From contig NC_063276.1 of the NCBI RefSeq assembly GCF_910591885.1, forward strand, positions 1,860,001 to 1,924,000: 64,000 bases of DNA, in the 5' to 3' direction. The translations under genes were made by a program, and so were the position numbers. A model generated the notes under the pieces. That model saw nothing but the letters and a program-made list of their open reading frames with translations, was not told where the DNA came from and did not search any database. Of the stretch, positions 10,601-23,100 are shown piece after piece. This stretch comes from Bombus terrestris. Taxonomy: Eukaryota; Arthropoda; Insecta; Hymenoptera; Apidae. The stretch's first letter is position 1. Every line of letters begins with the position of its first letter.

Positions 10601-13589
10601 ACCTAATCTCGTGCAGTCACGAAACCTCTATAATCTCTATAGTTCCTGCGGTTTAGCTACTGCCAATAGGCGTTCTATTTGTTTCCATAGTTCACAAAAT
10701 TTCTAAACTTTCGTTTACTTTTACCTACAAATCTAACCTATTTTCGATTACATTTTTTCTTTCTTTCTTTTTTTTTTATGAAAATATACTATGTACTTTG
10801 AGCGTCGAATTACACGTGGTTATAGTCTGTTTTCCTGCAAAGCCGGAAGTGCTGCTCCCACTCGAATCCCCGGGCACAACATTTACTGATTGACTCGCGT
10901 CCCCGCGGCGTAAGCATCGTGCAGCCAGTGGACTGAAATTAGCCGAAATGAAGTTAGAAACTACGATACAACCGCACCTATGTTGCGTGTTTGTCGCTCC
11001 CGAGCGTTTATGGCTGGTCAGGGATGGCCTCCGAAAAAAAACGAGTGAAGCGAAAAAGAAAATAATGGGAAAAGAAAATGAAAGAAAGGATAAATATTAG
11101 TGTTCTCGCTGATGGGACTCGAACGCGTTTAACGAAAGGACAATTTGCACGAAATGAAGCGAACGTCTGCGTGTAGTTCCCCCTCTTTATTAATCTCTTG
11201 ATTGTTCGTCGTTTTATAAACGGCGAAATACGCCAGAGAGAACAGAGTACGAGCAGCAGAAGGCAGAGTAGAACACTGTCGTTCCGTCACACCCACGAAT
11301 AGCGTGCGTTGTACACATTATCTGCATCATGTGCAAAAGCACGTACAGAACGCACACAGCACAGGGACGGTACACACTGGTTTGTGATTATGGTTATACA
11401 CGGAGAAACGGAATATCTGGCCCGGAACTTGTTGGTTGAATTAAAAAGGACACGGTGGCCGAGAATAAGACGCGCGAGGATGCACCCTGCCGCTCGCGTT
11501 TCGTGACTTTTTCCTACCTTTTTAATGAAAACCGGATGGTGAACGTAGTTCCGGTGGAAATGTCGCAGATTTTGTGTCGGTCAAAAAATTTACACGAATT
11601 ATCAAAATTCCGAGAAAATTAAAGTTACGATACATTAAAGTACGGATACATGGTTGTAAGGTACAATTGACGTAACGTAGCCTGTCCTATACGAGAACTT
11701 GTTTGCCTGAACGCGGTGATACATAGCAAAATTTCACAAATTTTTCAAATTCAATGTGTAATTGAAAAATCGGCGACAAACGGTCTTCTTTCAAAGTACC
11801 TTTTTACATAAACTCACTCTGCTTCTTTTCTCTCCGATCGTTTGCAAAGATCGTGGATGCTGAGCGAGGGAAGTCAGTGAATGAGATTTTGTCGAACTTC
11901 AATTATTCTCCTTTCTTGGAAACGCCGGCATTGCACGGACAATTTCCTTATTTAAACACCGTCGAATTATCTAGACTTTTTAAATTGTACCCTCGTGCTG
12001 CCTTTGATAACAGAGATATCCGGCACAACACTCGCCGGCTAGCTTCCGCTTCGACGTTGAATGCGGGTAGGAAAGTTCACGGGGTCGCCAGCCGGATGAA
12101 AATATGAACGCCGTTGGACTCCGCGGCAAATTTAATATATCACGGTGCAACGTATCATATTTTAACGCGGTCATGATACACCGTAATACACTGTTACCTG
12201 TACGCTGCCAAAAATAATGCGGCTACGAGCAGAAAGCCCTAGGTATGTTTCGTGCGGACCAGAACGTTCAACCGCAAATATTACCATATAGCATCGTTAT
12301 GGCCATTCTGCGTACCGATCTCGATTACCACTGTTCGATTCTTCGCGGTATTATCTTCCAGCATCATGAAATACCATCGATGATGAGTACCGTGATTTCA
12401 AGAGCTTGTCGAACGATACTGGAATTGCTGTTCTTAGTGATCGGTATTAGCACGGAGGATAGGTCGAAATTCTTGATATTCGCACCTTGTGGTAAATTCT
12501 TTGAGATATTCTTAAATGCGAAACTAATATCAGGACTAGGATCGAGATTAGAGTTTCGAATCTGCTTTTCACGCGGGAAAAACTGCATCACCGAAAGAAT
12601 TAATTCGTATTAAAGTCATTCTCTATGTAAAACGTACGAAATTGAATAAATATCGAAAAGTATAAAATTTCGCGTCGTTTTTAAAAGGATCGACACGATC
12701 AAACATCAATGAGAGCATGAAAATGAACATTAGCTCGAACGGCTTCTTGAGCCGCGTATAAAATATTTCCCATAGAGGGAAATAGGGTGTGTTGCTCAAA
12801 AAGAAAAAAGGAAAAGTGAGGAAAAAAAAGAGGGAGAAATTGTTGCCGCTTCGTTGTAACGGAGCTATTGTAAACAGCGCGTTATGTTACAAGCAGCGAG
12901 GTTGCGATGGTCTTATTTACTTTCTAAGCATGTAGGTAGGTACAGTACAGGGCGTTAATTATGGGGACGTCGAAAGAAGCTTGAAAGACCGGATGATTAT
13001 TATAAATATAGCTAGAGAAGTTACACGCTCTAAAGATATTAAATGTAAAGTAAAAATCGCTTTGAAACGCGCTACACGAAAGTTGAAATTTAAATGAAAG
13101 GTGAAACTTGTTGACATAAAACAGTTATAATGTATTTTGTGGTACCTTTATTTCTTTCTTGATACTTTTAATCATTTTTATTTGGGATAAAGAGAACGAA
13201 GGGGAAAACGGAGTTGCCGTTGCTTTATAAACCACCGTTAAAGTAAAAACTTTAAATAATCAATGAATATCGATTGTCGTTTCATATCCATTAGCACTTT
13301 TTTCATAATATCTTTCAGATGTACACCAGTACGTTTAAAAAGTTATTGCGCGATGAATTACCTTTTTCAACTGCAACGCAACGCCATCAATGTACCACGT
13401 AGGTCATTGAACTCACTTCAAAGGGTACTGTATAATGACAAGGAAAATGTAGTAAATCACATATGTATATGCGCGTGTACAATGACGCTGAACCTTCCGA
13501 CTATACTTCGTCATAGTCAATCCCAAGAATAAACTAAATAGAAATTCAAATTTCGTCGTGTTATCCGGCAAAAGTTTGAAAGTATCGAA
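7641..13589. other. Mainly AT-rich DNA with a CpG-rich patch at 9.6-10.3 kb
   Basis: I see no supported gene in nearly 6 kb. Within it are AGGGTGGC (8746-8753), a 14-bp palindrome ATATGAATTCATAT (8088-8101), a GCCGGAA/TTCCGGC hairpin (8602-8620), the dyad at 9717-9734 and a T-rich run near 10753-10777. The CpG-rich patch has overlapping frames on both strands, which I regard as compositional. Confidence 0.4.
9717..9734. repeat. Inverted repeat, 8-bp arms with 2-bp spacer
   Basis: GCCGCGTA, TG, then TACGCGGC. It is an almost perfect 18-bp palindrome in a CpG-rich patch. Confidence 0.7.
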
Positions 13590-14720
13590 TTTATTTTAAA
13601 TCTCTGCTATTCCATCGGTCGTAGGATTCGTTCGAGGTACGTTTCCCACCCTGCAGCCATTCCCTACCTATCCATGCCAAAAGTTCCATCGCAACGCGAT
13701 ATGCACCTACGGTTACGTGCCACAGGTTCGAAGATCCAACTAAATCACGGCGATCTACTCGGTAACGGAGTGTCATCCAGGCCGTGGCCTTTAGTCACCA
13801 TTAACGCGTAACAAGGTGGGTTGGTTTCTATCCGACGGCCGTGCAGCCCCTCCGCGTCCATCGAGTGTAGTCTGATAAGTTCACGAGGTCGCAGGGTGGC
13901 TTCTCGGTGACCAACAGCTCGGTCGTCGGACGAAAATATGAGCACCGCTGGGTTCGCCATGTTGGCTACCATGCCGTTGGTTGAGCTCGGGACGGAGCTG
14001 TTTCCGGTACTGGAGGGCAGACCAGGTATATCTATATGCCATATGTACTCTGTGTACATATATACCACGCGTATGTACAGGCATATATACACATATACTA
14101 CAACTTGCAGGCCTTCACCCTCGTTCAACCCACCTCAGCCACCCCCTGGATCTCCCCTTTCGTACACTACTACGCTCTAGGGGCCGTTAGAGGGTTGTGC
14201 GGGGTGTAGAACCCGGAGGGGTCGAGAGGGAGAGGGGAGGGAGCAGCGAGAGGGAAAGAGAGAGAGAGAGAGAGGGAGAGTGTGAGAGCGAGCCAGCGAG
14301 GAGGGTGAGAGAACGGGCAAAATGGCCGCTCCCGACCTCTAGGTGGATCATGGTATCACGGAGGACCTTCTGTACTTCTACTTCCCTCACCCTCCTCCTT
14401 CTTCTCCACCTTCGCCTTCTATTCCTCTTACCCGTTCCTTCGTTTCTGGACTTAAGCTCTCTCTCGCAGCAGCGACGAGAAGCTTCAAGGACATCGACTT
14501 GCGACATGATTTCGCACGAGTCGCACAGCCCGCTGTCCGAGAGGTATCGAGAACCTGTTGTACGGAACAGTAGATACTTGTGGTTAGACCGGGCCAACTT
14601 CCGGCCAAGAATCTACAGCATCCTACAATCTATGGCGAGTCGATCGGTGAAACTGTACCAAGTCCTGCTTCGAGTAGCTCGCTTAATCTGAACTCCGGAA
14701 GGAGCCAACGTTTCGCTCGG
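13590..14720. promoter_or_regulatory. CpG-rich island with small opposing ORFs
   Basis: This GC-rich block stands between AT-rich flanks. On the plus strand ATG at 13938 opens a 29-codon segment (MSTAGFAMLATMPLVELG...) that ends at CAG|GTATAT (14027). On the minus strand an ATG at 13960 opens a 71-residue frame (MANPAVLIFSSDDRAVG...) ending at 13745. Only one, or neither, can be real. The island also carries the octamers AGGGTGGC (13893) and GCCACCCC (14138), an alternating purine/pyrimidine stretch near 14034-14100 and a GA-rich tract. I favour a regulatory or promoter island over a gene. Confidence 0.25.
14224..14312 (+). repeat. Purine-rich tract with (AG)n core
   Basis: A GA-rich tract with an uninterrupted (AG)n core at 14257-14274. 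The opposing Leu/Ser-rich frame on the minus strand is a repeat artefact. Confidence 0.85.
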
Positions 14721-17700
14721 TTGCACGGAACTCGACGGATCATTCGATGATAGAGTGTCGTTCGGTGTCGCTGCCTGGTTCCTTTTCACGTGGTTTTAAC
14801 CACCGAACGTACAAGTTTCGCGTTGCTTCGTGCTTATTGACAAGGTTTACTGGTTCCTCAGACTCGAGCTGAATTCGATAAATATTTCACGCAGCGATGA
14901 TCTTTTTGCAAATGGAACCGTCAGAGTGATTGCATTCCGCGACTGAAGATGCGTTTCAATTACTTCGAAGATGTAAAATAATCTTTAACATTTTTACAGA
15001 CATTCTTTAGATACTTTCGAAGCACGACATTTTCTTCAATTTCACGAGTTTACGTTCATGTAGAACGACATAACGTTTCCATTCGACATAATTTCCATAA
15101 AGTCGCAAGGTCCCTGTAATTAATCGTGACCGATAACCACGAGCCTAATTACGAATTCGGATCTAATCGAAACCAGCTGAGAGATACCGTCTGTCTATAA
15201 CACGAAACAATTACGAGATCAGTAGCCACCCCCTCGAGCATCGCGAAGATGTTAAATAACCAATAATTGAACCACGCTCGTAAAATCTTCATTACACGCC
15301 GCCGCTCTAATAAAATCATCCACGCACTAATTTCCAGCCGCTCATCTCGATTTACTCCATTTTCGCCGAAGGGGGTGGCTCGCCCTTCGGCTTCCCGCTA
15401 GAACGAAACGGGCGAAACAGGAGGAGGAAAACAATCGTGTTACCATATTGTTCGAGGCTGTCTCGTTATGACCGTCGACCTTCCGGCGAGCAATTAAACG
15501 ATGACTTTTGTCCATCGATCGATATCGTTTAATGCGTCTCAGGAAAGAAATTAATGGCGATTAGCGGTTTGTTTGATGGCCTGAAATTACTTGAGACGAT
15601 CGTCTCGAGTAGATTGAGAAAGTAGCTTTCGTATGCAACGTTGGAAGTTGTTATCCTAGTGTCCTGTCAAATTTCCGTATGGATAATTTTTTAATTACTT
15701 TCCTGCAGCGTATCCGTTTCAAAATATCCATTAATTGTAAATTAATAGTAGCTTTCTCTTTGTTACTGGAAAAATAATTGGCATACTCTGGGTTAATACT
15801 ACAACACCAAAGAGTATTCGTTCCGTTTTGTTGTTGTTTGTTCAAAATGAAACAAATTTTATTCAGAGTTTTATAGTAAAAATGGTATTTTGGATTGGAA
15901 TTTTATACGCCTTTGTATCTATCAATCGTAGCAGTATTTTCAACAGGTACACAGGATATCGCTACAAAACTTATTTCGAGCGATAGATAAAGTCATGGTT
16001 TCGTGTCGTCGTTGATACAAATACACGATGATTTAAAAATAATTTAAAACACGGATATTTTCAATCATCGTGATTTGCCATTTACGTTTTTTAACACCAT
16101 CGATACCACGGTCGTTGTTAAAAATAGCCGAGTTATATTTCCTGACACACTTGTCTATACTTATCGCGCCTCTATTTCTGCTCTAATCGTAAAGCTTTGA
16201 ACGGGAGTATGCAGCATCCCGAATCGATTTTCGCATATTTGCAGTTCTCCTTTTTCTCTCTCTCTCTCATTGCCTGTGTTGTTTTGCTTTTGATCGTTAT
16301 AATCGTGTCGCGAGGAGAAGGTGAGGCAGTTTGATAAATGCAGGAAACATAAAAGTTGGTAGCATATGGCGAAGTGGGTTTAGTGGCATCATGTGTCTAA
16401 ATTTAAGTCTCGAGGTTTCCGTGCCAAGAAACTGCTTCGAGCACATCATATTGTATACACCTTTTGCAAATCGATTTAAAATCGCTCGATAGACGGATGG
16501 CAGAAAGTTTCTGCGTCCATAATATTTTGCAACCAGCGCTGAGACGAGCATAGATCACCGACTCTAGCGATTTGCTTAAGCGACCGAACTTGCTGCTCGA
16601 TCTTCTATTATTATTTGTCGTCGCACTTTCATTCTAGCGAGTCAAGAAACGTTAACACGATTAATAAAATTTTCAGGAAAACATTTGCTTGTTTTATTTC
16701 TACGTTAAATGTACGCGATGATACCGCTGGAAAAAAATCCCTTGATTTTCAGCAGATTTAATCGAGATATTAATATTCATAAACTTGTATTTTTATCGTG
16801 TTCAATTTTTATGATAGTGTATTTAACACACCGCACAAACTGACAAGTCTGGCGCAGCGATGAAACGGTATTTTTTTCAACTAAAGTACAATTGACGCGA
16901 AATGTCATTGTTTCAAACTCCTGATGCGGTGCCAGTTTCGCGCCTCTCCATCCGCCCTTTGTTATTCGTTTCATATGTACGTCAATAAACTCAAATCAAC
17001 GATCTCATTACTCAACTCCCGTCACAGGGCAATACGAAATAATCATAAAATAGAAACAAAAGTATCAGAACTTTCGATTCTGTAATCGCGTTATTTCTTT
17101 TACAGAAGTTCGAATTATTTATTGAAATTTATTTGAGCAGTTTAAAAATCAAAAGTAAAAAGACAGTTTTAATAACACGGGGTTGCTTGATAATGCAATG
17201 GAATTTTATGATTGTTTCCCTGTGAAAGGTAAAAAAAACACGATTTATCGCGCTCATACTCTTTTCACTTTTACGATCTTCGATCGCTAATTACTCGGTA
17301 ACTTTTACTCATTTGGAAGCCAAATTTTCCAATTCCACTTCTGCCATCGTTTGCCCCATGTACCCTGTGCCATTAATCGAACTTTCATCCATCGAAAATG
17401 TTCTCGAACCCCGTAACAAGGTGTCGCCGCTCGTAACATGCTGCTCTTTTCAAAACACCTTTTCCTTCGTTGGTAATTGGAAGTTTCCGAGTCCCCTTGC
17501 TCATGGGGGTACGTGCGCGATTCTCTCGTCCAGTGGCCTGCAACCCTCTCTCCGCCATTCCATCCACCCTCATTTCGTACGCTAGCTCGTTAGCAGAGTT
17601 TCCTGGAGGTTAAATAATTAACATTTTGGTCAGAGTGTACTCCCACCAGGTTCATTCTTCTCTCTCGCCCTTCCAAGTCCCAACCCCTGCCATCGTTTCC

Positions 17701-19440
17701 CGCCCACCAACCCCCCGGCGAGCATATACACTACGGTCAGGAAGTTTGGTCACAGCGTAATTTTTGAAGAGACACGTTTGCCTGATTTCAATGTAGATAA
17801 TGGCGGACAATTGGGAATCGGTTTGGGGATCTTTTCAATGCGCGATGAAGCAGAATGGAAACGTCGAGTCGGATTTCGCGAATCTTTGAAAGTATACTAA
17901 TTCGTGGTGAAATGAGAGCAAAGTTGGGGAACGAAAATTTTGATAAAGTCGTTTGAACGCAGAAATAAAAGAATTAACGAACCGAATGCGGAATATAAAT
18001 AGATTCGAAATAAAAGAGTGAGAAAGAAACGTGACTTATACGTGGTCTTGACACGTAACCCGAAACGCAAGGTATCGAGTTTAAAGAATTTGAAGGAATC
18101 ACGCTTCCGATAGCGTAGCGCGAGCCTCGATATCAAAATTTGGTGTGCATCCGTGTTTGCAGGTCGATGTTTGGAGTGGAAACACATGCTGTAGATTTTC
18201 AGCTGTTTATCGCCTTCACGAGCAACTGCTCCGAAAACTTTCTGACGATGGTATAGGTGCGCGCAAAGTCGCCTCTCTGGAGCGTAACACGAGCCCCAGT
18301 TAGTCCACCGGTCTGTCCACTATAGAGCGCACTAAACCCACCCTCTCTGTTCTGGCCACCCTCTTTCCTCTCTTGGTCCCTGCACTTCGAGGCTTCGAGC
18401 ACTATAGCTGCACTCTCTACGGTGTGCATATTGCACGCTGTACTGTAACCATGCCCGTAGTCCTGAAATATACAACCCGCTGGAAACGCGTACGTGTGCG
18501 AGGCATCCGCACGCGCGTGTTCAACCGACTACAGTTTGCTTCATAAAACGTAGTCGCTGCTTCCAACCTGGATGATAATTAATCAAAGTAATACGACCGG
18601 ACCTTACGGCCTAGTTCATACCTGCTATTACGTCGTCTCCAATCCTTACATACTTTTGTCTAATTTAATCGCGCGACAGATTCGATTTCGTTGTTTACGA
18701 GCTCGTGAAATATCAGCGACCACTATCGCCAGTGTATTGGTGTACAATATTTTGTAAATACGCGATGAACTTGGGCGATGAAGTTGTTTAACGGTGTCTG
18801 TTAATCTGGTTATAATTTTACGATGGCTTACGTTTGGAGCGGTCATGCAAGTTACTTTCGGGTTGTTTTTGGTAAATCGGGATAGGTTCGGAATAATTCG
18901 AGTCGTTTAATTTTATACGACGAATCGAAACTTTTTTACAAGCGTTCGACTTTCAATAATTTCAGTGAAATACTTAGTAGTTGTTTCGATGTGGTGTGTA
19001 TCGGTTAAATAAAGCAATCGTTATTTTTATCATACGATCATTCAGTTACCACGGTAATTACCATAATCTATTGATTCTCATTTATAACTAGTAATTTCAG
19101 CTCGTTACACCGACCACTGTAAGTTATTAATAGTTCGCGTCATAAAACATTATTGCCTTTCCCGTTGTGTTTATAAATGTTACCAATGTTGATGTTGTTG
19201 TTACGAAACGTTTAATAGGCTCTCGCAATAAAAATTCTACATGTTCCGCCTTGAGATTCTTTCTAGCGTAGACGGCTACCAACGTGTCTAACAACTTAAA
19301 TCCCAGGGCGTTTTAAAGGTCAAGGTTAGTAACGACTATATCCGGTCCAAGGACGATTAAGCTTAAAAAATTGAATTTTCTTTCTTCCTAGCATACGTTT
19401 AAATACTCCAAAAATCAGAATTGAAATTTCACGTGCCACG
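14721..19440. other. AT-rich DNA without a recognisable gene
   Basis: No frame looks coding over 4.7 kb. A homeodomain-rich stretch (several TAATTA/ATTA cores) lies around 15110-15360 beside the hairpin at 15365-15391. GCCACCCC occurs at 15225 and GCCACCCT at 18355. Confidence 0.4.
15365..15391. repeat. Hairpin, 9-bp perfect arms with 9-nt loop
   Basis: GCCGAAGGG (15365-15373) pairs with CCCTTCGGC (15383-15391). The loop includes most of a GGGGTGGC octamer (15372-15379). Confidence 0.7.
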
Positions 19441-20190
19441 TTCCATGTATATCGAAGTGAAATCCACCTTGGAGCACCGGCGAGCGGATTATGAAACAGA
19501 CTGTACGAGCGGCCACGGCCCGCTACGACAGAGATAAAGAGCGGTGGGGAGCCGATGGGGGTGCGGACGAGTGAGAGAAAGGGTGGCCACCCCTCTTTGC
19601 GCGTCACCACGCTGAAAGGTATACAAAGATAGGCGGACGCGGCCGTAGCGGGCGTCCGTGTATGCGGGCGCGCACGTGCACCTATAGGTGTACCCAGGCA
19701 CGGGCATGTATCGCCGGTGTATCGCGTTAATGTACGTAGTAATGCATTATTAAATAATGTCCGGCCGTGTACGCGCGAAGAACGTTCACCTCGACCAGAG
19801 AGACGAGTCCAGTCGTGCGATCGAAGTGGCCTGTGTTCACGGTTTCGATCGGCGCCGATCCACCTGGTGAACCACTGTTGGCCGAGTTCGGCTTGCACCG
19901 CCGCGCCGCGACCTGATCGATTTCCACGCCACGGCCGCGGCCGTTTCCTCGATTCGGTGGAGCCGCGATCCACCGACGACACACCGGGTGTTTCGGAAGT
20001 AGCGCTCCCAACTTTGCTCGACCAATTCAGGTTTCGATGCGCGAAATCGTCGATGCACTTGCAGCAGTTTCTCCCATCTTCTTGGATTATTGCCTCGGTC
20101 CGCATTGCAGCGAGTTGGCGGAGGTGGTGGTGTCGGATAGTTAACGTGTTTCGAAACAGCAGGTTTTAAATAGATTGATATTTTCAATGG
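19441..20190. promoter_or_regulatory. CpG-rich island with overlapping open frames
   Basis: A GC- and CpG-dense block in which long frames are open on both strands, including the longest in the window (minus strand 20105-19326, 259 residues). None resembles a known domain and they contradict each other. It contains GGGTGGCCACCC (19581-19592) and two 14-bp palindromes (19847-19860 and 19931-19944). A regulatory or promoter island is the simplest reading. Confidence 0.3.
19581..19592. repeat. 12-bp perfect palindrome GGGTGGCCACCC
   Basis: The palindrome consists of two overlapping RGGGTGGC octamers in opposite orientation (19580-19587 and 19586-19593). It could bind a dimer or two CACCC-box zinc-finger proteins. 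Confidence 0.6.
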
Positions 20191-22000
20191 TAGTGCTTTC
20201 AGACAGATGGCCCAAGATCAGAGATTCTATTTATCTGTTCGTTCTATTTATCTTATCGTTCGAGAAGATTATTTTGGGGGATGATGGGTATCGATGTAGG
20301 AGTGGTAGCATTAAAACAATAAAATAGGAGGAATGTATGTTTGACAAACAGAATTTTAATTTTCAAGATAGATTATAACCGAGAAAAAGGATTACGCGGA
20401 ACACGGAATTTACAACTGAAGTATTCTTCTCAAAATTATAACCGTCTGCGTGTGGTGGTATTTCGTAAGGACATCTGATAAAAGGAGCCTTACGTTAGTC
20501 GAAGAAACATGGTCAATTGAGAAGTCTGGATACCTGGAACAATTCAACTACCGGAGAGTTTCTTGACAATAACTGTAGGGTGTCCTGCTTTAATCAATGC
20601 CTTGAAATCTCCACTTCTGCCTAACTGTGCACCGAACCTCTATTATAACGCCGCAGAACGTGCTATTATTTTCTTAGTTTAGTCAAGATTTACTCGTAAG
20701 CTGACTGCGTGTGTCGTTCTTCGTAAAGATCTCTCGAAATATTCTCGTGTAATAGGAGTTAGCCGTTATCTCGACGGGAAATTGTAGATTTGTAATAACT
20801 GTCTCTGCATAAAAATTCTATAACTTGCTATACTCCGAATCGCCGACGTTATTAGTTGATAAATTATCGTCCAAGGAAATCCAGCTACTAGATCACTAAA
20901 CAAAGCAGTAGTAAAAGCAATAAATCCGTAAAAATTATTCAAAATGTACGAATTTACAATTCAAATCTCAACATTCGGTCAGTAAATCATGAAACCATCA
21001 ATCACGTTCCGAAACTTCGACTCTCGAACACTATGACGCCTACGTACAAAGGATATAGAAAAGCGTGGCGAGTCGATTTTTCACGTGATATCGAGCACTC
21101 ACGAAAAATCGTCGCGTTTAACGGGTATTCCCTCTATTAACGTTGGGAAAGCCGATTTTTAAATTCCTATATTATTTTTAACTACGTACCTTATTTTTAA
21201 CTACGAGGATGTGTTCCACGACTTTGTAATTCTACGTATATTGCAGCTTGAATTATCGAAGAAACGTCCCTCGCTTTTTAAAGTCGAATAATTGCAAGTA
21301 ACAGCGTACATGCGATATCACGAAACTGCGATCATCCGTTTCCGAAACACGTTGTACGTTTTCGATTACGACGAGTGGAAGTTTACTTGGGACGCGCGAA
21401 TTGCTGGATGTTCTTTGATTTTTGAAGCTGGAACGTCGGGTTTGAGGGGGTGTGATCTTCTTTCTGGGCGCTCGGCTTTAATCGGTTGCGCGGAAATGGT
21501 GACTCGGCCGGCTTTGAGCGCTTGGAGCTTCTACTTGAAACGACGACATGCTCGGTTTTGTCATTTTTTCTTTTCTTTCTTTTTTTTTTAGGACAAATTA
21601 CAGAGAGATTGTTTTGCACGATGAGTCGATGACAGAGTTCTACGAATAGGTATGAATAATTTGTTTCTTTCCCTGTTCAAGATCCTATAGAAGCGCTATA
21701 AAAGTTTAATCGATAATTAGAGGGTAAATGGCAATAACCGATCTTTAATTTTGGTAACATCGAGTTGGAAAGTATATCGTAGCGAAAGAATTGTCGCGGT
21801 AGTTTTAGAAATTGTAGATTGCCACCATCTTCGCAAACTTCTGGTCGACACATGCCCACGTCGAAGCGTGCGTGCAGGGTAGCTAAAAATTCATTCAGTA
21901 AAGTATCACGCGATAAAAGGGGGATCGCGAAAGAGCTAATAACCATTGTCCCGTAATCAAGTTCACGCGGATACACGTCGTACCGAACAATCGTACCATC
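20191..22000. other. AT-rich DNA without a recognisable gene
   Basis: Nothing coding is evident. A T-rich pyrimidine tract lies at about 21563-21589. The 149-residue minus-strand frame that straddles 22 kb has no recognisable domain. Confidence 0.4.
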
Positions 22001-23100
22001 GACAGTGAGAGGCAACGTTCGGAGGGGAACGCCTGCTGTCACCCCACGAATCGAAAACCTCCGACACCCTGTGTTTCGCCCCTTCCCCCTACACCTCGGT
22101 GTCTGTCGTTGGAGCAATCGAAGCAAAGTGGCCGCACTCTGTCGTGTACTTCGAGGTTGATTTAATCTTCAAACAATTCGACTCGCGGCCCAACCTCGAG
22201 TCCGGTCGGTTTGTTTGTCGAGTCACGGTTGTTTGCACCCCTCGCTACCTTACTCCCTCTCTTGGCGACCGCCGCCTACGCCGTCAGCCCCTTCCGAGTC
22301 GGCAAGCACATGCCTATAGCAACTTAGGAGTCGCCAGTGAGTCTGGACCCTAACAAGAAACTTACCCTTCCGCCCAACCTCCCTTTCTTGGCTCCACGGA
22401 CGTCCTTCCTTCGTTCCTGCTGAGAGAACGAGCCCGATGGCAACATGGCGGCGAGGGGTTCAGAGGGGAGCGGTGGGCGGCTCGTTCGTCGGATGGAAAC
22501 CGGGAGTTTTGGTCTGCGAAGGGTGGAGAGATCGAAATTGCGGGGGTCTCGGCGTTCGAGTCCACGGGGTGGCAGCCACGATGGCATTACCTAAGGGTCT
22601 AATACGAAGGCAAAGAGGGAGGGACAGGAATAGGGAACAGGAAGGTGGGGAGGGGTCAGAAAGAGAGGTTTTCTTGCAAAAAGACAAGACCGGAGGACAA
22701 AGGGGTACGGACAGACCGGACTGGCGACTTTGGCTCGAACGAACAAAAGGAACGTTTAATCCCGACGTGTTACCCTGAAGAAACCATTCGAGCCCGGTCA
22801 TCCGGCATTGTTCCTCGTCCCTTCTTTTGTCCTACTTTCTTTTCTTTTTCTCCCGTACAATTAGTCGTGTGTGTCTTCCTTCGATGGTAGGTCGGCGATG
22901 TTGGTCGCGATGACTTTTGGCGTTCCCATGCTTCTCGAATGATAAGGCGTCCCTTGGGGACCGATATATCGGTCCAGAGGTTTCCTTTTTGGTTTCGCGA
23001 AATCGCCCGGGGTTCTGGGTAATTGAGCGTGTAAAGTGGACGGTGGGCGAACCGGTTTGCGAGGGGTGATTAACGGAATACCGATTAGGATGGATGATCC
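22001..23100. promoter_or_regulatory. CpG-rich island
   Basis: GC-rich DNA with GGGGTGGC at 22566 and an 18-bp perfect palindrome at 22958. Frames on both strands are open by composition. Confidence 0.28.
22958..22975. repeat. 18-bp perfect palindrome
   Basis: GGACCGATATATCGGTCC is self-complementary without a spacer. Confidence 0.8.

Noticed and set aside
11095..11140. Minus-strand GTTCGAGTCCC resembling a tRNA T-loop
   Set aside because: The flanking bases cannot form the T stem, and no anticodon or acceptor stem is present.
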